NCBI RefSeq assembly: GCF_011065935.2
Contig: NZ_JAAMNH020000001.1
Span: 2,315,001-2,379,000, forward strand
DNA: 64,000 nucleotides
Direction: 5' to 3'
Origin: Clostridium estertheticum
Lineage (GTDB): Bacteria > Bacillota > Clostridia > Clostridiales > Clostridiaceae
Positions 61,448-64,000 of the stretch are shown here, piece by piece; positions within the stretch are counted from its first letter, which is position 1, and every line of letters starts with the position of its first letter. The position numbers and the translations under genes are program-made. The notes beneath the pieces were generated by a model. That model was given only the letters and a program-made list of their open reading frames with translations. It ran no database searches and was not told the origin of the DNA.

Positions 61448-62215
61448 ATGAATGATAAAGTAGAATTCATCATAAAACAATTTGTAAAAAACTACTCGGA
61501 AACAAGAGATGTTCAAACTAAATGGAAAGAACCTTTGGTAGCGTATTCAGATGCCATGGATAATATGTTTTATGATCTTAAGGATGTGGTAAGTCCCTCT
61601 CATGCATTACCTAAAGATTTTTTACCAGATGCTAAAACGGTAGTAGCATATTTTATACCTTTTGATGAAGAGGTAGTTAAAAGTAATATAGAAGGAAAAA
61701 AAAGCTCGCAAATTTGGGCAAAAGCATATATAGAAACTAATCAACTAATCTTAGATCTAAATACTTTTATTAAAAATGAATTACAAAAGTCAGGATATGA
61801 ATCAACCATTATACCAGCAACACATAATTTTGATGAGAAGAAATTAATTAGTGATTGGTCTCATAGACATGTTGCTTTTATTGCTGGACTTGGAAAATTC
61901 GGATTAAATAATATGTTGATTACTGAAAAAGGATGCTGTGGAAGGGTTGGTAGTTTTATAACTAATTTAAAGATAGAGCCTACTAAAAGGAAAAATGGAG
62001 AGAACTGTTTGTACAAGCATATGAGTATATGCAAAAAATGTGTAGATAGATGTGTAAATAATGCTTTAAAAGTTGATTGTTTTGATAGACATAAGTGTTA
62101 TGAGATGTGTTTATACAATGCTGAGTTTCATTCAGATATTGGCTTGGCAGATGTGTGTGGTAAATGTTTAGTTAATATTCCATGTTCTGCTATAAACCCA
62201 GTAAAAATTGAGTAG
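61448..62215 (+). CDS. Epoxyqueuosine-reductase-like Fe-S protein
   Basis: 255 aa from ATG 61448, after AGGAAGGC; 25 upstream codons have no site. The N-terminal DFLPDAKTVVAYFIPFDEEV and the middle RHVAFIAGLGKFGLNNMLIT are typical of QueG-like proteins. The Fe-S part has CKKCVDRCVNNAL and VCGKCLVNIPC. It is shorter than QueG (about 380 aa) and lacks the C-terminal HEAT domain, so it is more likely a related reductase found in anaerobes than true QueG. The 340 bp before it hold only the terminator at 61126. Confidence 0.8.
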   Translation: MNDKVEFIIKQFVKNYSETRDVQTKWKEPLVAYSDAMDNMFYDLKDVVSPSHALPKDFLPDAKTVVAYFIPFDEEVVKSNIEGKKSSQIWAKAYIETNQLILDLNTFIKNELQKSGYESTIIPATHNFDEKKLISDWSHRHVAFIAGLGKFGLNNMLITEKGCCGRVGSFITNLKIEPTKRKNGENCLYKHMSICKKCVDRCVNNALKVDCFDRHKCYEMCLYNAEFHSDIGLADVCGKCLVNIPCSAINPVKIE

Positions 62216-62285
62216 TGAAGCGTTGAAAAACACAATGCTTATAAAGAAAATTAAATTAAAAGTGAAAGCTAATTCACGTAATATG

Positions 62286-62330
62286 AATCCCAAAAGCAGA
62301 GAGTATCAAGTCTGTGCTTTTGTGATTTTT
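62286..62330 (+). terminator. Terminator after the QueG-like gene
   Basis: AATCCCAAAAGCAGA pairs with TCTGTGCTTTTGTGATT (mismatches near the base), followed by TTTTT. Confidence 0.75.
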
Positions 62331-62507
62331 GATTAGGATAAAAAATATTGTGAGTTAAATATAATAATAATTAAGATTTACTTGATATCAATTTTATAAG
62401 CCTTAAGGGTCTTAGATGATATGGAATAAAAATAATAGAGACTCAAAGACTTATGTTGAGACAGTAAAAATATTTATGGTATATTATTAGTATTAGGAGT
62501 TGATGAT

Positions 62508-63554
62508 ATGTTATCTATTAGTACTTCCATAATTTTAATAAGTGTGATTGTAATTGCGCTTATTTTTGCTTTATCAAATGGACTTCATGATGCAAGCTCT
62601 GTGGTGGCAACTTTTATTATTTGCGGAGCAGCAACACCAAAGCAAGCTATTGGTGTTGCCTCAGTCTTTGGCTTGTTAGGTGCTATTCTGGGTGGAAGTG
62701 CAGTAGCAGATACTATTTCTAAGGTAATAGATCTACCAGTGAATCCCTTCTTGCTTAAAGTATTGCTGGCGGCCATGCTTGGAGCGGTAATATGGAATAT
62801 AATTACTTGGAGGTTAGGGCTGCCTTCAAGCTCGACTCATGCCTTAATTGGTGGCATTATAGGAGCGGTTTGGGTTTCCTCAGGAAGTACTCATATACTA
62901 TGGGGTTTTAAGCAAGTTATTGGATTAAATCATCAAATCACAGGAATTGTAAAGGTAGTTGCGGCGTTAATCATTTCACCACTTTTGGGTTTTATTGTTG
63001 CTTTTATTCTCCAAAAGATCAGCAGAGTTCTCCTTAGAAATGCTAAATTTACTATAAATAAACCACTTAAGAGAATACAATGGGTGATTGCAGCAATTCT
63101 TGCATACAGCCACGGGGCTAATGATACTCAAAAAATATTTGGAATAATAACCTTAGCTTTAGTTGCAGGAGGAAATGTAACAATGAATGCTACTCCACTT
63201 TGGGTACGGCTTTCAGGTGGAATGGTGATGTTTATTGGTACAATGCTTGGAGGATGGAGTATAATTAAAACAATCGGGAGAGGAATATATTCTATAGGAC
63301 CAATTCATAGTACTAATTCTCAATTAGCCTCAGTAGGCTCAATTTTGATAGCTACCATAATTGGTGCTCCAGTATCTACAACTCATGTGGTAGTTGGTAG
63401 TGTAATTGGGGTGGGGGCGTCAGATGAATACAAAATGGTCCATTGGGGTATAGCAAAAGAAATTATTATGGCGTGGTTTATCACTATACCACTAACTGCA
63501 ATTGTTTCCGCTTTAGTATATCTAGTATTAAATTTAATTTTCAAAGTAATATAA
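62508..63554 (+). CDS. Pit-type inorganic phosphate transporter
   Basis: 348 aa, about 10 helices. The duplicated PiT signature is present: ALSNGLHDASSVVATFI near residue 24 and AYSHGANDTQKIFGI near 200, plus SSSTHALIGG and APVSTTHVVVGSV. It imports phosphate as a metal-phosphate complex with protons. The DUF47/PhoU-like gene starts 12 bp downstream, the standard Pit operon arrangement. Confidence 0.93.
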   Translation: MLSISTSIILISVIVIALIFALSNGLHDASSVVATFIICGAATPKQAIGVASVFGLLGAILGGSAVADTISKVIDLPVNPFLLKVLLAAMLGAVIWNIITWRLGLPSSSTHALIGGIIGAVWVSSGSTHILWGFKQVIGLNHQITGIVKVVAALIISPLLGFIVAFILQKISRVLLRNAKFTINKPLKRIQWVIAAILAYSHGANDTQKIFGIITLALVAGGNVTMNATPLWVRLSGGMVMFIGTMLGGWSIIKTIGRGIYSIGPIHSTNSQLASVGSILIATIIGAPVSTTHVVVGSVIGVGASDEYKMVHWGIAKEIIMAWFITIPLTAIVSALVYLVLNLIFKVI

Positions 63555-63566
63555 TGGAGGTAAATT

Positions 63567-64000
63567 ATGGTGAAAATAAGTATTATTGATAGGCTTTTCC
63601 CTGCTAATTGTGATTTTTATGAAATGTTAAACAAACAAGCAGAAATAAATGCCTTTGGAGTAGATATGCTACACAAATGGCTGAGTAGTGGTTCTGATGA
63701 AGATAAGCAAAAGCTGCTTGTGTATGTTAAAGAGGCTGATGAAGCTAGAATGAGTATGGAAAGCAAATTAATAGAAGCATTTACTACTCCTTTTGATAGG
63801 GTAGATATCTATTCTATTTCTATTGCTATGGATAAGATAATTAAATATAGTAAATCAACTCTATTGTCAATGGAAGCTTTTGAAGTGGCGCCAGATGATA
63901 CTATAACCTCTATGGTTGGGAAACTTAAAGAAGGTACGGATTTTCTTTTAGAATCAATAAATATCCTGAAAAATAATCCAATTAAGTCACAAGAAAATAT
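63567..64000 (+). CDS. DUF47 (PhoU-like) Pit accessory protein, 3' partial
   Basis: 144 codons are visible before the window ends. ATGGAGGTAAATT precedes the ATG. Helical sequence with FDRVDIYSISIAMDKIIKYS, the D-R-x-D-I metal-binding pattern of DUF47/PhoU-like proteins, identifies it. Such proteins regulate or couple to Pit transporters, and here the gene directly follows one. Confidence 0.9.
   Translation, partial: MVKISIIDRLFPANCDFYEMLNKQAEINAFGVDMLHKWLSSGSDEDKQKLLVYVKEADEARMSMESKLIEAFTTPFDRVDIYSISIAMDKIIKYSKSTLLSMEAFEVAPDDTITSMVGKLKEGTDFLLESINILKNNPIKSQEN

Noticed and set aside
1..64000. CRISPR array, rRNA genes and intact tRNA genes
   Set aside because: No regularly spaced repeats, rRNA segments or complete tRNA cloverleaf were seen.

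Overview
The window is AT-rich, low-GC Firmicute DNA, most likely from an anaerobic, spore-forming Clostridium-type genome. Evidence for this is the strong AAGGAGG ribosome-binding sites, frequent TTG and GTG starts, a YyaC/DUF1256 spore protein, an M-box Mg2+ riboswitch, and clostridial families such as an OPT-PqqD pair, LytS/LytTR and a sigma-54-controlled amino-acid operon. The species cannot be told from the window alone.

Layout. (1) 1-11.4 kb is a defence-type island on the plus strand. It holds a PD-(D/E)XK nuclease-helicase fusion cut by the window start, a HIT protein, two HEPN-type proteins (one DUF4209-like), a 1088-aa SIR2 + P-loop NTPase protein, a DUF4365 nuclease-fold protein and a TIR-like protein. 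(2) 11.4-13.9 kb is an IS91-type element with a HUH transposase translationally coupled to a tyrosine recombinase. (3) 14.0-21.3 kb holds a NIPSNAP protein, the DNA-binding tail of a lost sigma-54 activator, and a histidine-utilisation operon (urocanase-family protein, hutH, hutI, cyclodeaminase, ftcD). That operon lies behind a consensus -24/-12 promoter and carries two palindromes with the same 17-bp core. (4) 21.4-26 kb is a decayed zone: an IS1595-type mini-element with an exact 8-bp target duplication and a passenger gene, an ADP-ribosylglycohydrolase, an ABC-transporter relic and a SEC-C protein. (5) 26-36 kb has an IlvD/Edd-like dehydratase, an APC permease, small regulator and membrane genes, a MerR regulator with an MFS exporter behind a 19-bp-spacer promoter, and a second, long urocanase. 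(6) 36-41 kb has small genes and relics, an M-box riboswitch ahead of a lone AAA-associated C-terminal domain, an AI-2E-family permease, a CrtC/AttH-like lipocalin protein and a VOC protein. (7) 41-45 kb has a LytS/LytTR two-component system beside an OFA-family MFS transporter. (8) 45.6-49.3 kb has a three-subunit molybdenum hydroxylase operon. (9) 49.5-64 kb has an isochorismatase-fold protein, pdxS/pdxT relics, a LysP-like permease, an HMA protein, an esterase, UbiD, YyaC, OPT-PqqD, a QueG-like Fe-S protein and a Pit phosphate transporter with its DUF47 partner, which is cut by the window end.

How the genes work together. The hut operon and two amino-acid permeases point to amino-acid catabolism: histidine to glutamate, with the formimino group passed to folate. 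The molybdenum hydroxylase and UbiD suggest processing of purine-like or aromatic heterocyclic compounds. The most promising undescribed material is the SIR2-NTPase / DUF4365 / TIR-like set, and the sigma-54 hut operon whose urocanase-family gene has changed at residues that are normally invariant. Many relics (pdxST, IS3, IS1595, UvrD, ABC, small proteins) show active gene decay between functional operons.
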